13,005 bases of DNA from Alphaproteobacteria bacterium (GTDB lineage: Bacteria > Pseudomonadota > Alphaproteobacteria > UBA6184). Within the stretch, counting starts at the first letter, position 1. Each line of letters starts with the position of its first letter. The notes under the pieces were generated by a model, which had not been told where the DNA came from, did no database searches, and saw nothing but the letters and a program-made list of their open reading frames with translations. The stretch is from contig JAUIKZ010000030.1 of the NCBI GenBank assembly GCA_030433125.1, positions 1 through 13,005 on the forward strand. Direction: 5' to 3'. This document shows positions 1-7,062 of this stretch, in pieces. Position numbers and translations under genes: made by a program.

Positions 1-2043
1 AACGCACTAAATAAACTGATTTTATTTAACAACCTGGATCAGCCGTTAAGTACTGAAAACATAACAACTGTTAACTATTTAAAACTTTATATCATATATC
101 ACTACATGATAGCTGTCTTATGTAACAAGGACAGGTTTTCTGATGAAAACAAAAGAAAAGTACAAACTTTAAAAAACAGTGGCGTTAAAATCTACAACAG
201 ATTAGCAGAAACAGCTGAATGTCGCTTTAATAAAGATTTGGAGTTTTCTATTTCTTGTATTGGCACAGCAATGGTAACACAAAGTTTTTTATATCGCATT
301 GAGGCTTATTATAGTTTTCTAAAAAATGATAGTGGTCTCGATGTGTTTTTACCACAGCCAACAAACGAGCATGGAGCCCCTTTAGCGACCTCGGGTTCGA
401 AAGCTGAGGATGAAGTAAAAGTGGTTTTAGAAAAAAGTGCAGAAGAGGATCGTTCTATTTTAGCAGACCTCCTTCAAAAGCATTTGAAAAAATTTGGCGA
501 ACAAAAATACAACAGGCTTTTCGCAGGCGTAAGAAGATACTTAATTGCTATAAACAGCATAGAGAAAGAAGTGGTTTTGAGCCTAAAAACAGGTGAGCCA
601 TGTTTACCTGTGGAACTAGAAAAAATAATCTTCGAGTATGCTGACCCTATTCTTAAACAGAAGCTTTATGCGGATTATAATAAGCTAGACCCTTTGTTTA
701 CAAACATTATCAAGGAATACCGGACAAAACAAAAGGCTAGTGCCCACACAATGAGCCAAATTTTGTCCCCTGACGAAATGGACAAGCTGATTAATGGCGA
801 GGTGCCTCAATTAGAAAAAGAGGTAGAACCAGACGACCGGAGTTATTCTACTAGTAGAGAGCCGATTCCAGGCGATACTTCTTCGGAAAACATTGAAGCA
901 CTAATAAGTCTTTATGATAGATCTTATGAAGAAAATGACCGACTTATCGAAGCTATAGCTCAGCAACAACAGCAGCTGAATGCACATATACCCCCTGTTG
1001 AAATAAGACTCACCCTTAAGACGATACCGAAATTCTTAGAGCCCGGCTTGGTGAATGAATCTATCGTCTTTTTGCAAGGGCTTTTGAAAGATAGGAAAAC
1101 TGAGTTTGAAGCAAATCCTGGAAGTGAGGCGCTTAAGGTGGCTGTGTTACAAGCCGGGCTGTCTTTAGGTTATGAACATCTTAAGGAGCACACCTTTGAG
1201 GCGTATGCAAAGGCAATTTCTGAATTGAAAGGACTACCCAAAGTTATACTCGTTGCTGCAGAACGCAGCATGTTATCTTTATATATTTACTATCATCAAT
1301 TGTTGAAGGAGTTTCAAGGCGCTGAAAGGTTTTCGGCAAGAGCAATAGAAAATGTGGATATGCTTATTAAGCTTTGCAAAGATTATTACAACAAGCTTAC
1401 CAACCACCCTGGTATTAACACTAAGCCAACCTTGCACTATTCTATTGCCGGTTTAGGCACGGGCTTTTTGACCGTGCAGTATATATATAACTTAAGATCC
1501 TACTATAACCTTCTCGCAAACTGCCCGGAGCTAATACAAAAGGTTCGTGAGAATGATAAAGATATAAAATCACTTGAGGAATACATTCAGGAGGCTTGTG
1601 CAACATCGCCGGACTCATCTTGCGATAATAAGCCTGAAATTTCATTAGCTATAGTTCGCTCTAACTTTTCAAAGTGTCGCGAGTATTTTCTTCATCACAT
1701 CCAGCGCCTGAGAGATGTTTTCGGAAAGCACAATCAGTGGATAAACCTTGAGCGTATACGTAAGTTTGTAGCTGAGGGTAAAGACTCAGAGCAGAATATT
1801 ATTAAAGCACTTGAAGAAGGCAGATGTGTTTTGCCTCCATATTTTTTAGCCTATCCATTTCAGTTTCTGGAAGAAAACGTGAGACATAAGTGCGAAAAAG
1901 AGGCTGCCCTCAAAGAGGTTCTTAAAAAAGAAATTATGCTTTTTGCAACAAACACCCGCTCAGAAAGTGACATAGACCCCACGCTTTCAGTAGATGAATT
2001 AGTAGCTGCCATAGGGGGGGGAGAGAGCCCAACCAAAGGCTAA
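1..2043 (+). CDS. Unrecognised duplicated-module protein, 5'-truncated by window edge
   Basis: Function not recognised. The first ATG is at 106, but it has no Shine-Dalgarno sequence and the same frame is open back to base 1. The upstream residues match the internal repeat (LKLYIIYH before 106, LSLYIYYH at codon 1273), so the gene probably starts outside the window. Numbering from the ATG at 106, the visible 645 residues hold two related helical modules, about 10-231 and 408-640. Shared landmarks are RFS (10/408), YNRL/YNKL (30/428), SISCIGT/SIAGLGT (48/446), AYYSFL/SYYNLL (68/465) and GEPCLP/GRCVLP (163/572). Both end with LSPDEMDKLINGE or LSVDELVAAIGGGE. The first ending, with its preceding MSQI, resembles the FliM N-terminal peptide. 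A Q-rich linker lies near 285-291. No signal peptide or membrane segment is visible. The frame stops 22 nt after a G8 run; the next frame looks like the missing C-terminal half. Coding status is confident, role unknown. Confidence 0.8.
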   Translation, partial: NALNKLILFNNLDQPLSTENITTVNYLKLYIIYHYMIAVLCNKDRFSDENKRKVQTLKNSGVKIYNRLAETAECRFNKDLEFSISCIGTAMVTQSFLYRIEAYYSFLKNDSGLDVFLPQPTNEHGAPLATSGSKAEDEVKVVLEKSAEEDRSILADLLQKHLKKFGEQKYNRLFAGVRRYLIAINSIEKEVVLSLKTGEPCLPVELEKIIFEYADPILKQKLYADYNKLDPLFTNIIKEYRTKQKASAHTMSQILSPDEMDKLINGEVPQLEKEVEPDDRSYSTSREPIPGDTSSENIEALISLYDRSYEENDRLIEAIAQQQQQLNAHIPPVEIRLTLKTIPKFLEPGLVNESIVFLQGLLKDRKTEFEANPGSEALKVAVLQAGLSLGYEHLKEHTFEAYAKAISELKGLPKVILVAAERSMLSLYIYYHQLLKEFQGAERFSARAIENVDMLIKLCKDYYNKLTNHPGINTKPTLHYSIAGLGTGFLTVQYIYNLRSYYNLLANCPELIQKVRENDKDIKSLEEYIQEACATSPDSSCDNKPEISLAIVRSNFSKCREYFLHHIQRLRDVFGKHNQWINLERIRKFVAEGKDSEQNIIKALEEGRCVLPPYFLAYPFQFLEENVRHKCEKEAALKEVLKKEIMLFATNTRSESDIDPTLSVDELVAAIGGGESPTKG
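79..798 (+). repeat. Internal protein-level duplication, module A
   Basis: First copy of a duplicated module in the left-edge gene. It runs from LKLYIIYH to LSPDEMDKLINGE. It aligns by eye with module B (1273-2025) over almost its whole length with few gaps. For example, RFS to YN[RK]L is exactly 24 residues in both copies. The duplication is detectable only in protein sequence, so it is old. Similarity may extend further left, where ALNK before 79 resembles AYAK in copy B. Confidence 0.7.
1273..2025 (+). repeat. Internal protein-level duplication, module B
   Basis: Second copy of the duplicated module, from LSLYIYYH to LSVDELVAAIGGGE. The last glycines are encoded by the G8 homopolymer at 2014-2021, so the possible slippage site sits exactly at the module's end. 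A helical stretch of about 100 residues and a charged/Q-rich linker separate it from module A. Confidence 0.7.
2014..2021 (+). repeat. G8 homopolymer, possible slippage or frameshift site
   Basis: Eight consecutive G lie inside coding sequence (ATA GGG GGG GGA GAG). As printed, the frame reads to TAA at 2041-2043. With seven G (or ten) it would read ATA GGG GGG GAG AGA GCC and continue without a stop to 3091, giving a protein of at least 1029 residues in this window. The frame entered by the shift is open from 2015. This could be a phase-variable contingency tract, a transcriptional slippage site, a fixed inactivating mutation or a sequencing error. Confidence 0.75.
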
Positions 2044-2104
2044 GAAGCGTAAAAATAAAAGCAGAAGAAAAAAGGGAGGTGGCGGCCAGGAAAAGAAGCA
2101 GACT

Positions 2105-3091
2105 GTGTCACTTTCTAGCACGGCGGCAAAGCCAAAGAAAACAGACAATAAAGAGCCCGGTAAGAGAAGAGCGTGGAATGTGGAGGCATCAACGGGCCCC
2201 GGGGAATTGCAGGGTGAGTGGACACCCGTAGGTAAAAGCGGCAAAACCAAAGCGCCTGCAAAAGGCATTTTTGAAGTGCCCGTGGAAAAACCCGCTCCTC
2301 CTATGCAGAAGAAAGAGACGCTTACGTTACCTTCTCCAAGTGTTACAGATACTGACGCATCTTCACAAAGTGTGGGTAGCAGTAGAGGCAGAACCCCTAG
2401 TGATGAATCATTCTCACCAATGGATGATGCGGCAAGTTTTGGCGCGCCAGATACTCCTGAATTGGGTTCGCAACCTTCCCCTACCTTATCTGCCGTCTCT
2501 TCGGATGAGGTGCTTGAAAAAGCCAACACACCCAATAAACCTTCCTCATTTGCTTCATCACATACTAGTGAAACGGAGCAACCCGAGAAGCCTGACTCGC
2601 CCGTGACGCCAGAGGCTTCTCCCTCTTCGGTTAGTAGTAAGGTTGCTTTGGCTAATTATGCAGATGCGCCAGCGTTTGTTCCATCAGCACCAAAGCCAAG
2701 GTATGCTACAACACCAAGGTATGTAAAGAAAATATGGAAGCCCGTAGACGCCGCCCGCCCCACTGAAGAACCAGTAGTCGCAGCAGAAAACGAGGATAAG
2801 GGCAGAGAAGTGTATGAAAGGCTAAGGCAAAAGGCTCAAGAGGATCGAAGCTCATGGGCTTGTATAGAGCTTGGAAACATGTGGGCCCAAGGGCTAGTTG
2901 GGGCAGCCGGTAAGCAGGCTGACACCGCTATGCACTGGTTTATTGAGGGTATATGGCTTGAGAAAGACCTCGCTACTAGAAAAAGGCTTCAAGATCAGGT
3001 AACTAACTATATTCAGCTTCAAAGATGGCCACGGTTTTATAAAGATAAATATTTGGGCGAGGTGTACCTAGGGCCGCAGCACTATCAATAG
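2105..3091 (+). CDS. Disordered S/T/P-rich protein with Sel1-like end, probable C-terminal half of the upstream gene
   Basis: Not recognised as a known family. The only start-like codon near the beginning is GTG 2105. The AGGGAGGT at 2073-2080 is too far upstream (24 nt) to serve it well, and the frame is open back to 2015. Independent translation is therefore doubtful, and joining to the upstream frame across the G8 run is the simplest reading. The stretch 2036-2074 encodes a basic cluster (KAKKRKNKSRRKK). Residues about 65-225 are rich in Ser, Thr, Pro and Glu and probably disordered. Residues 235-300 form helices with one Sel1-like unit (ELGNMWAQG...ADTAMHWFIEGI). A short repeat, PRYATTPRYV, lies near 198-207. 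Its 3' end is only 7 bp from the convergent secretin gene, with no terminator visible between them. The mix of disordered linker, basic patch and Sel1 unit would suit a secreted or scaffold protein, but this is inference. Confidence 0.65.
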   Translation: MSLSSTAAKPKKTDNKEPGKRRAWNVEASTGPGELQGEWTPVGKSGKTKAPAKGIFEVPVEKPAPPMQKKETLTLPSPSVTDTDASSQSVGSSRGRTPSDESFSPMDDAASFGAPDTPELGSQPSPTLSAVSSDEVLEKANTPNKPSSFASSHTSETEQPEKPDSPVTPEASPSSVSSKVALANYADAPAFVPSAPKPRYATTPRYVKKIWKPVDAARPTEEPVVAAENEDKGREVYERLRQKAQEDRSSWACIELGNMWAQGLVGAAGKQADTAMHWFIEGIWLEKDLATRKRLQDQVTNYIQLQRWPRFYKDKYLGEVYLGPQHYQ

Positions 3092-3098
3092 GTTGCTT

Positions 3099-4688
3099 TT
3101 AAAAAGGGCGGGGGTCTTTTGCAAATTTTTGATAAAGACGGTGGTCTGCTTGAGTGGTGTTGGTGTCAGTTGGCGATTTTATATCCACTTTGATAAACAT
3201 CACCAATTCTACCACTTCGCGGTTGTCGTCTTTGTCGCCGAAGAGGCTGCCCAGTGGGCCCTGCGTGAACCCAGGTAGGCCCCCCGATTTGTTGTGGACC
3301 TTTTCTTGCATGAGCCCGCCCATTACCATCACCTGCCCACTTTTTAAGCGCATAACAGATTCCATTTCACGCACCTCAACGATGGGTATTTCAGAAGAGA
3401 TGTCAGGATGATCGGTTTTAGCCGCAGCAATTCGGACAGCCGGGTCAGAAACCTTCCCTGTTATACTGGTAAGGGTGGGGCGCACCGTGAGGGTTACCTC
3501 ATTCGTGTCGAGGTCAATAGACGGGTGTACAGCCATCATGAGCCCTACCGGCACGGTTTTAACCTCACTTTTCATGGTGTTTATGGGGGTTTGTTCACCT
3601 AGCAGGCCGTCTTTTGTAATAATGGTGTCGGACGACACCGTGAAGTACACGTAGTTTTGTGTGATTTTCATTAACGAAGGCTGGTTGTTTAAAACGGTGA
3701 GGCGCGGGCTAGATAGTGTGCGGCCGGTGCCAAATCGCTGTATCAGATTTAAAAAACTGCTCAAATTATCGCGTTGTAAGGAGAAGGCAAGTTTGCTGGG
3801 GTCATTTACTGTTGTGCCGTTGCCTAAGTTAAGGCTGCCGTTAAATGTTTTGTTGAACACAAAATTCCAGTTAATGCCGCTTTTGTATTCATCACGGAGG
3901 CTCACTTCCATAATTTTAGCTTCAATAACAACTTGGGTAGCCATCGCTTTTTTGATGTTTTGAAGATATTGCGCCACTTGGCGTTGCTGTTTTTGGGGGG
4001 CGTTCACGTTAATCACCCCGCTTTGCGCATTGAGGGTGAAGTGGTGCTTTTCTTTTCCTTGTTGCAAAATAGACTTCAAGTTCTCTGTGATTTCTTTAAA
4101 GAAATTGTTGTTTGTCTCGGCGTTGATTTCACTTTCAGAGCCATTCACCATTTGGTGGTTTGTGTTACCCGTGCCGTTGCTATGCATTTTTGTGGCGAGC
4201 ATAGTAGAGCTTTTGCTTTTGCGGTCGATGCTCAGGAAGGGCAGGTTATAATGCTGAACATAAGGTTTGTCGCCCCAGGCTCTTACTCTTGCGTCTTGCG
4301 CGCTATAGGCTAAGTTAGCTACCTCGGTTAGCTCGTCTAGTAGGTTTAGAAATGTGATGTTTTTAAATTGTAGAAAATGTGGGGACACCAACTTTTCTTC
4401 TACAGAAATATTCAGGCCCAGACGTTGCGCAGTTTCCACCAGCATGTGAGATATATCCGTGCCTGGTTGCGCGATAAAGCTGATTTTTTTGTTGAAAGCG
4501 GGGTCAAGAGCTGGCTTTTCCACAACCTTTGTAGCCTCTGGCGGAAGTGGTGTGGGAACAAAATCTAGCAATTCATCATAAACGTCTTTATCAAGATTGG
4601 CGTATTTATCATGTTCATAGTTTATAACGCGTGTGCAACCGGTGGTGAGCAAAACTAACATTAAATGGAGAAACACCTTTAAGCGCAC
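3099..4688 (-). CDS. Secretin (GspD/PilQ/MshL-like) outer-membrane lipoprotein
   Basis: Subunit of a gated outer-membrane ring used by type IV pilus-like, type II or related secretion machines. The 529-residue product starts at GTG 4688, within the last 10 nt of the upstream reductase gene, with a G-rich ribosome site (GGGGGTC) 5 nt before it. The N-terminus is a lipoprotein signal ending LLTTGC, lipid Cys18. Residues ~68-137 resemble the periplasmic N0/STN domain, and ~200-248 look like a short N1-type ring domain ending in QVAQYLQNI. The secretin core spans ~250-503: VVIEAKIMEVSL, RTLSSPRLTVLNNQ (323-336), SGQVMVMGGLMQEK (450-463), GPLGSLFG and a final VVELVMFIKVDI strand. IPIVEVREMESVMRLKSG is closest in style to MshL-type secretins. 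The usual VPxLGDIPxLG loop is altered (LPGFTQGPLG). No pilin, ATPase or platform gene lies nearby, so the machine it serves cannot be told. Confidence 0.88.
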   Translation of the reverse strand: MRLKVFLHLMLVLLTTGCTRVINYEHDKYANLDKDVYDELLDFVPTPLPPEATKVVEKPALDPAFNKKISFIAQPGTDISHMLVETAQRLGLNISVEEKLVSPHFLQFKNITFLNLLDELTEVANLAYSAQDARVRAWGDKPYVQHYNLPFLSIDRKSKSSTMLATKMHSNGTGNTNHQMVNGSESEINAETNNNFFKEITENLKSILQQGKEKHHFTLNAQSGVINVNAPQKQQRQVAQYLQNIKKAMATQVVIEAKIMEVSLRDEYKSGINWNFVFNKTFNGSLNLGNGTTVNDPSKLAFSLQRDNLSSFLNLIQRFGTGRTLSSPRLTVLNNQPSLMKITQNYVYFTVSSDTIITKDGLLGEQTPINTMKSEVKTVPVGLMMAVHPSIDLDTNEVTLTVRPTLTSITGKVSDPAVRIAAAKTDHPDISSEIPIVEVREMESVMRLKSGQVMVMGGLMQEKVHNKSGGLPGFTQGPLGSLFGDKDDNREVVELVMFIKVDIKSPTDTNTTQADHRLYQKFAKDPRPF

Positions 4689-5401
4689 AGTTGACCCCCG
4701 TTGATGTTAAAGGTTGCCCCGGTAATGTACGCGGCCTCTTCTTTGCACAAATAACAAATGAGTGAGGCTATTTCATGGGGGTGCGCTAATCGATTAAGGG
4801 GGATGGTTTGTATAATCTTGTCGAGAATGTCTTGCCGCACAGCCTTTGTCATTTGTGTTTGCGTATAACCAGGCGCTATGGCATTGGCGGTTATGCCCTT
4901 TGAGGCATTTTCTAGCGCAATAGCTTTGGTAAACCCAATCAACCCCGCTTTTGAGGCACAGTAGTTTGCTTGGCCAATTTGACCCTTAAGAGCGTTGACG
5001 GAACTGATGTTAATGATACGCCCGGCTTCGCGCTCTCTCATGCAAGGAAGAACGGCCCGGCACATATGAAAAGCACCTGTTAGGTTCGTGTCTAATACCT
5101 CATGCCATTTTTCGGGTGGCATTTTGTGCAGAAAGCTATCTTGAGTGACCCCTGCATTATTAACAAGAACATGAATAGGACCCTGCTGTTGTTCGATGCC
5201 TGCAATGGCTTTGGTGACAGCTTCATAGTTGCGAACATCAAAAAAGGCCGTTTTTATCTGATGTGTGTCTTGAAATACTATTGCTTCTTCAATCCATTTT
5301 CTTGTGGTGGCTACCACTCTGTAACCAGCCTCTTTTAGGGCGATACTGGTGGCAGCGCCTATGCCCTGGGTGCCTCCTGTTACTAAAGCAACTTTCTTCA
5401 T
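4679..5401 (-). CDS. phaB: Acetoacetyl-CoA reductase (PhaB-type short-chain dehydrogenase)
   Basis: Short-chain dehydrogenase/reductase of 240 residues, the normal size for PhaB/FabG. Visible motifs are the TGGTQGIG dinucleotide loop (8-15), NNAG (81-84) and the catalytic Ser134, Tyr147, Lys151. The segment ISSVNALKGQIGQANY (132-147) and the tail AVRQDILDKIIQTIPLNRL match PhaB rather than general FabG, including the two substrate-pocket glutamines (Q141, Q144). PhaB reduces acetoacetyl-CoA to (R)-3-hydroxybutyryl-CoA with NADPH in polyhydroxybutyrate synthesis. FabG (3-oxoacyl-ACP reductase) is the alternative. No phaA or phaC is in the window. Translation starts at ATG 5401 behind a weak A-rich ribosome site. 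The gene ends overlapping the secretin start, implying translational coupling of two functionally unrelated genes. Confidence 0.85.
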   Translation of the reverse strand: MKKVALVTGGTQGIGAATSIALKEAGYRVVATTRKWIEEAIVFQDTHQIKTAFFDVRNYEAVTKAIAGIEQQQGPIHVLVNNAGVTQDSFLHKMPPEKWHEVLDTNLTGAFHMCRAVLPCMREREAGRIINISSVNALKGQIGQANYCASKAGLIGFTKAIALENASKGITANAIAPGYTQTQMTKAVRQDILDKIIQTIPLNRLAHPHEIASLICYLCKEEAAYITGATFNINGGQLCA

Positions 5402-5567
5402 CTTGTTTTCTTTTGGGCTATACTCTCATAAGCGCTTTAAATATAGGTAAACGGGCAGTGAAAATCTTAGACGCAAGGCACATTAGTAAAAATTAGTGGG
5501 ATGTTTTTTTAATAGCCTCCTTTATTATGATGGCCAAATGCATTATATTAAGACAAAATTTTGATGT
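5402..5567. promoter_or_regulatory. Divergent intergenic control region (phaB / atpB)
   Basis: 166 bp between the leftward phaB-secretin pair and the rightward ATP-synthase cluster; transcription of both must start in or near it. It is AT-rich. On the + strand, TATTAT (5523-5528) and TATATT (5544-5549) are possible -10 boxes. For the latter, TTTATT (5521-5526) stands 17 bp upstream but is a poor -35. No clear Shine-Dalgarno precedes atpB. The palindrome AAGCGCTT (5430-5437) is a possible but unproven protein site. Confidence 0.35.
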
Positions 5568-6293
5568 ATGAAAAGCCCATTAACCCAATTTGAAATTAAA
5601 ACGTTATACCAAATAAACGTGTTTGGCATAGACATTTCATTTACGAATTCGGCTCTTTTCATGCTGCTGGCGCTTGGGTTAATGTGGGCCTTCCTGACAT
5701 ATGTTATAAAAACGCAGCGTAAAGTGCCTACCTATCCGCAGGCTCTTTTTGAGCTGAGCTATTCGTTTATTGCTGGCTTAATTAAAGATAGCTGTGGGAA
5801 AGAGGGGTTAAAATACCTGCCGTTCATTTTTAGTGTATTTTTCTACATTCTGTTAGGCAATCTGCTGGGCATGATCCCTTATGCTTTTACGTTTACAAGC
5901 CACATCATCGTTACATTTGCGCTTGCCCTAATCGTGTTCGTTACTATAAACGTCATAGGCTTTATGAGGCATGGGTTAAAATACTTCTCGCTCTTTTTGC
6001 CGCAAGGAACGCCCATGTATCTTGCCCCTTTTTTGATAGTGATTGAGGTGATATCATTTTTGTCGCGGCCTGTTAGTTTGGCGGCGCGTTTGTTTGCAAA
6101 CATGATGGCTGGCCACATGATATTAAAAGTGTTCGCTAGTTTTGTGGTGGCCCTCGGTGTATGGCTAGGGTGGGTGCCGTTAGGGATGAACGTTTTGTTC
6201 ACGGGGTTCGAGTTTTTTGTGGCCTTGTTGCAAGCCTATATTTTTACTGTTTTAAGTTGTATTTATTTAAATGAGGCTTTGCATCTACATTAA
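5568..6293 (+). CDS. atpB: F0F1 ATP synthase subunit a
   Basis: Membrane subunit of the ATP synthase proton channel; with the c-ring it forms the half-channels that carry protons. The 241-residue product has five or six hydrophobic segments (about 25-45, 83-103, 111-131, 151-166, 186-205, 208-232). It holds the family signature SRPVSLAARLFANMMAGH (166-183). The arginine at 174 corresponds to the essential Arg210 of E. coli, and the C-terminal segment keeps FxxxLLQAYIFTVLSCIYL. The length is normal for the alphaproteobacterial form. It opens a cluster running through recN. The upstream gene atpI, usually found before atpB, is absent: the neighbour is the divergent phaB. The ATG 5568 start lacks an obvious ribosome site but fits the expected N-terminus. 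Confidence 0.96.
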   Translation: MKSPLTQFEIKTLYQINVFGIDISFTNSALFMLLALGLMWAFLTYVIKTQRKVPTYPQALFELSYSFIAGLIKDSCGKEGLKYLPFIFSVFFYILLGNLLGMIPYAFTFTSHIIVTFALALIVFVTINVIGFMRHGLKYFSLFLPQGTPMYLAPFLIVIEVISFLSRPVSLAARLFANMMAGHMILKVFASFVVALGVWLGWVPLGMNVLFTGFEFFVALLQAYIFTVLSCIYLNEALHLH

Positions 6294-6315
6294 CAAACCG
6301 TTATTAATAAATTAT

Positions 6316-6321
6316 AAGGAG
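6316..6321 (+). promoter_or_regulatory. Strong ribosome binding site of atpE
   Basis: AAGGAG, 7 nt before the ATG at 6329. It is the clearest Shine-Dalgarno in the F0 cluster, in keeping with the need for many c subunits per complex (known of the family). Confidence 0.75.
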
Positions 6322-6328
6322 ATAAAAA

Positions 6329-6553
6329 ATGGATATAGCTTCTGCTAAAGTTATAGGAGCCGGCATATGTATGATCGCTCTTTTAGGTGTAGGAATTGGA
6401 TTGGGAACAATTTTCTCAAGCTTTATTAACTCCATCGCCCGCAACCCTTCAGCGCGTGATAAAATTTTTAACATTGGTATGATTGGCTTTGCGGCAACAG
6501 AAATGGTTGCTATTTTTGCTATCATCATAGCGCTCATTATTTTGTTCACATAG
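6329..6553 (+). CDS. atpE: F0F1 ATP synthase subunit c
   Basis: Proteolipid that forms the rotating ring of F0. The 74 residues make a two-helix hairpin: a glycine-rich first helix (GVGIGLG, 20-26), the polar loop ARNPSARDK (37-45) that contacts the central stalk, and a second helix with the ion-binding Glu58 in GFAATEMVAIF. The residue one helix pitch away, where Na+-type rings carry Gln, is hydrophobic here (Leu25), and TEM replaces the Na+-type EST. This argues for a proton-driven ring. Size and motifs match alphaproteobacterial c subunits. It lies 35 nt after atpB. Confidence 0.96.
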   Translation: MDIASAKVIGAGICMIALLGVGIGLGTIFSSFINSIARNPSARDKIFNIGMIGFAATEMVAIFAIIIALIILFT

Positions 6554-6561
6554 GACTTAGA

Positions 6562-7062
6562 ATGCCGCAGTTTGATTTTTCTACCTTACCATCTCAGGTT
6601 TTTTGGTTGCTTGTGACCTTTGCTGCTTTCTACTTTTTTAATAAGTACATAGGGCTCCCTAACGCTTTGCGCCAAATGCGTGAGCGGGATAAATCTTACG
6701 AAGAGCTCAAAGCCAAATTAAAGCGTGCAGAAGAAAAAATTGAACAGCTCACGCAAAAGCAATCTCAAATCAGAATTCAAGCGGCGGCTGAGTATAAAAA
6801 AATTGAAGATGAAACTCTAAGTGATATACAGGCTGAGCTTCACCAATTCCGGCGTGATTTGCATATAAATACGTTAGAAGAAGTTGATAAGTTCGATGAA
6901 GATGTGAACGAGAAACTCAAAGGGCTTAGTAGTTATAAAGAAGAGGTAGCCGACGAGGTATTGCGGTTGATTTTATCGAAGATGTTTAATGACACTATGG
7001 GCGACATAGACAAGCTGACCTCATCTAATGGGCCTGCAACCAAAAGGAAGTACGATGCTTAA
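6562..7062 (+). CDS. atpF2: F0F1 ATP synthase subunit b' (peripheral stalk)
   Basis: One of the two unlike b-type subunits that form the stator stalk in Alphaproteobacteria, cyanobacteria and plastids. The product has 166 residues. The N-terminus MPQFDFSTLPSQVFWLLVTF is typical of b', with one membrane helix at about 10-30. A long charged coiled coil follows (about 40-150, KLKRAEEKIEQLTQKQ). The ribosome site AGGA (6552-6555) overlaps the atpE stop, with 8 nt between the genes. The gene order a-c-b'-b, with this gene before b, supports the assignment. The family symbol varies (atpF2, atpG or atpX). Confidence 0.92.
   Translation: MPQFDFSTLPSQVFWLLVTFAAFYFFNKYIGLPNALRQMRERDKSYEELKAKLKRAEEKIEQLTQKQSQIRIQAAAEYKKIEDETLSDIQAELHQFRRDLHINTLEEVDKFDEDVNEKLKGLSSYKEEVADEVLRLILSKMFNDTMGDIDKLTSSNGPATKRKYDA
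7044..7050 (+). promoter_or_regulatory. Ribosome binding site fixing the atpF start
   Basis: AAGGAAG, 4 nt before ATG 7055. It favours 7055 over the in-frame ATG at 7028, which has no ribosome site and would add nine uncharacteristic residues ahead of the MLKDPSLWVAV start. Confidence 0.75.

Noticed and set aside
2014..2074. Programmed ribosomal frameshift stimulated by the downstream AGGGAGGT
   Set aside because: The Shine-Dalgarno-like element lies about 50 nt after the G run, on the wrong side for a stimulator, and no X-XXY-YYZ heptamer geometry or pseudoknot is evident. Tract-length change or transcriptional slippage is simpler.
1999..2535. 178-codon open frame on the - strand opposite the split gene
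   Set aside because: It is the antisense of S/T/P-rich coding sequence, with low-complexity Ser/Leu/Pro composition, no ribosome site and no recognisable domain. The + strand frames explain the region better.
3933..4313. 126-codon open frame on the + strand inside the secretin gene
   Set aside because: Antisense to a clear secretin coding region; no start signal or domain.
6329..6553. Sodium-type c subunit
   Set aside because: The Gln and the Glu-Ser-Thr pattern of Na+ rings are absent; Leu25 and TEM (57-59) fit a proton-type ring.
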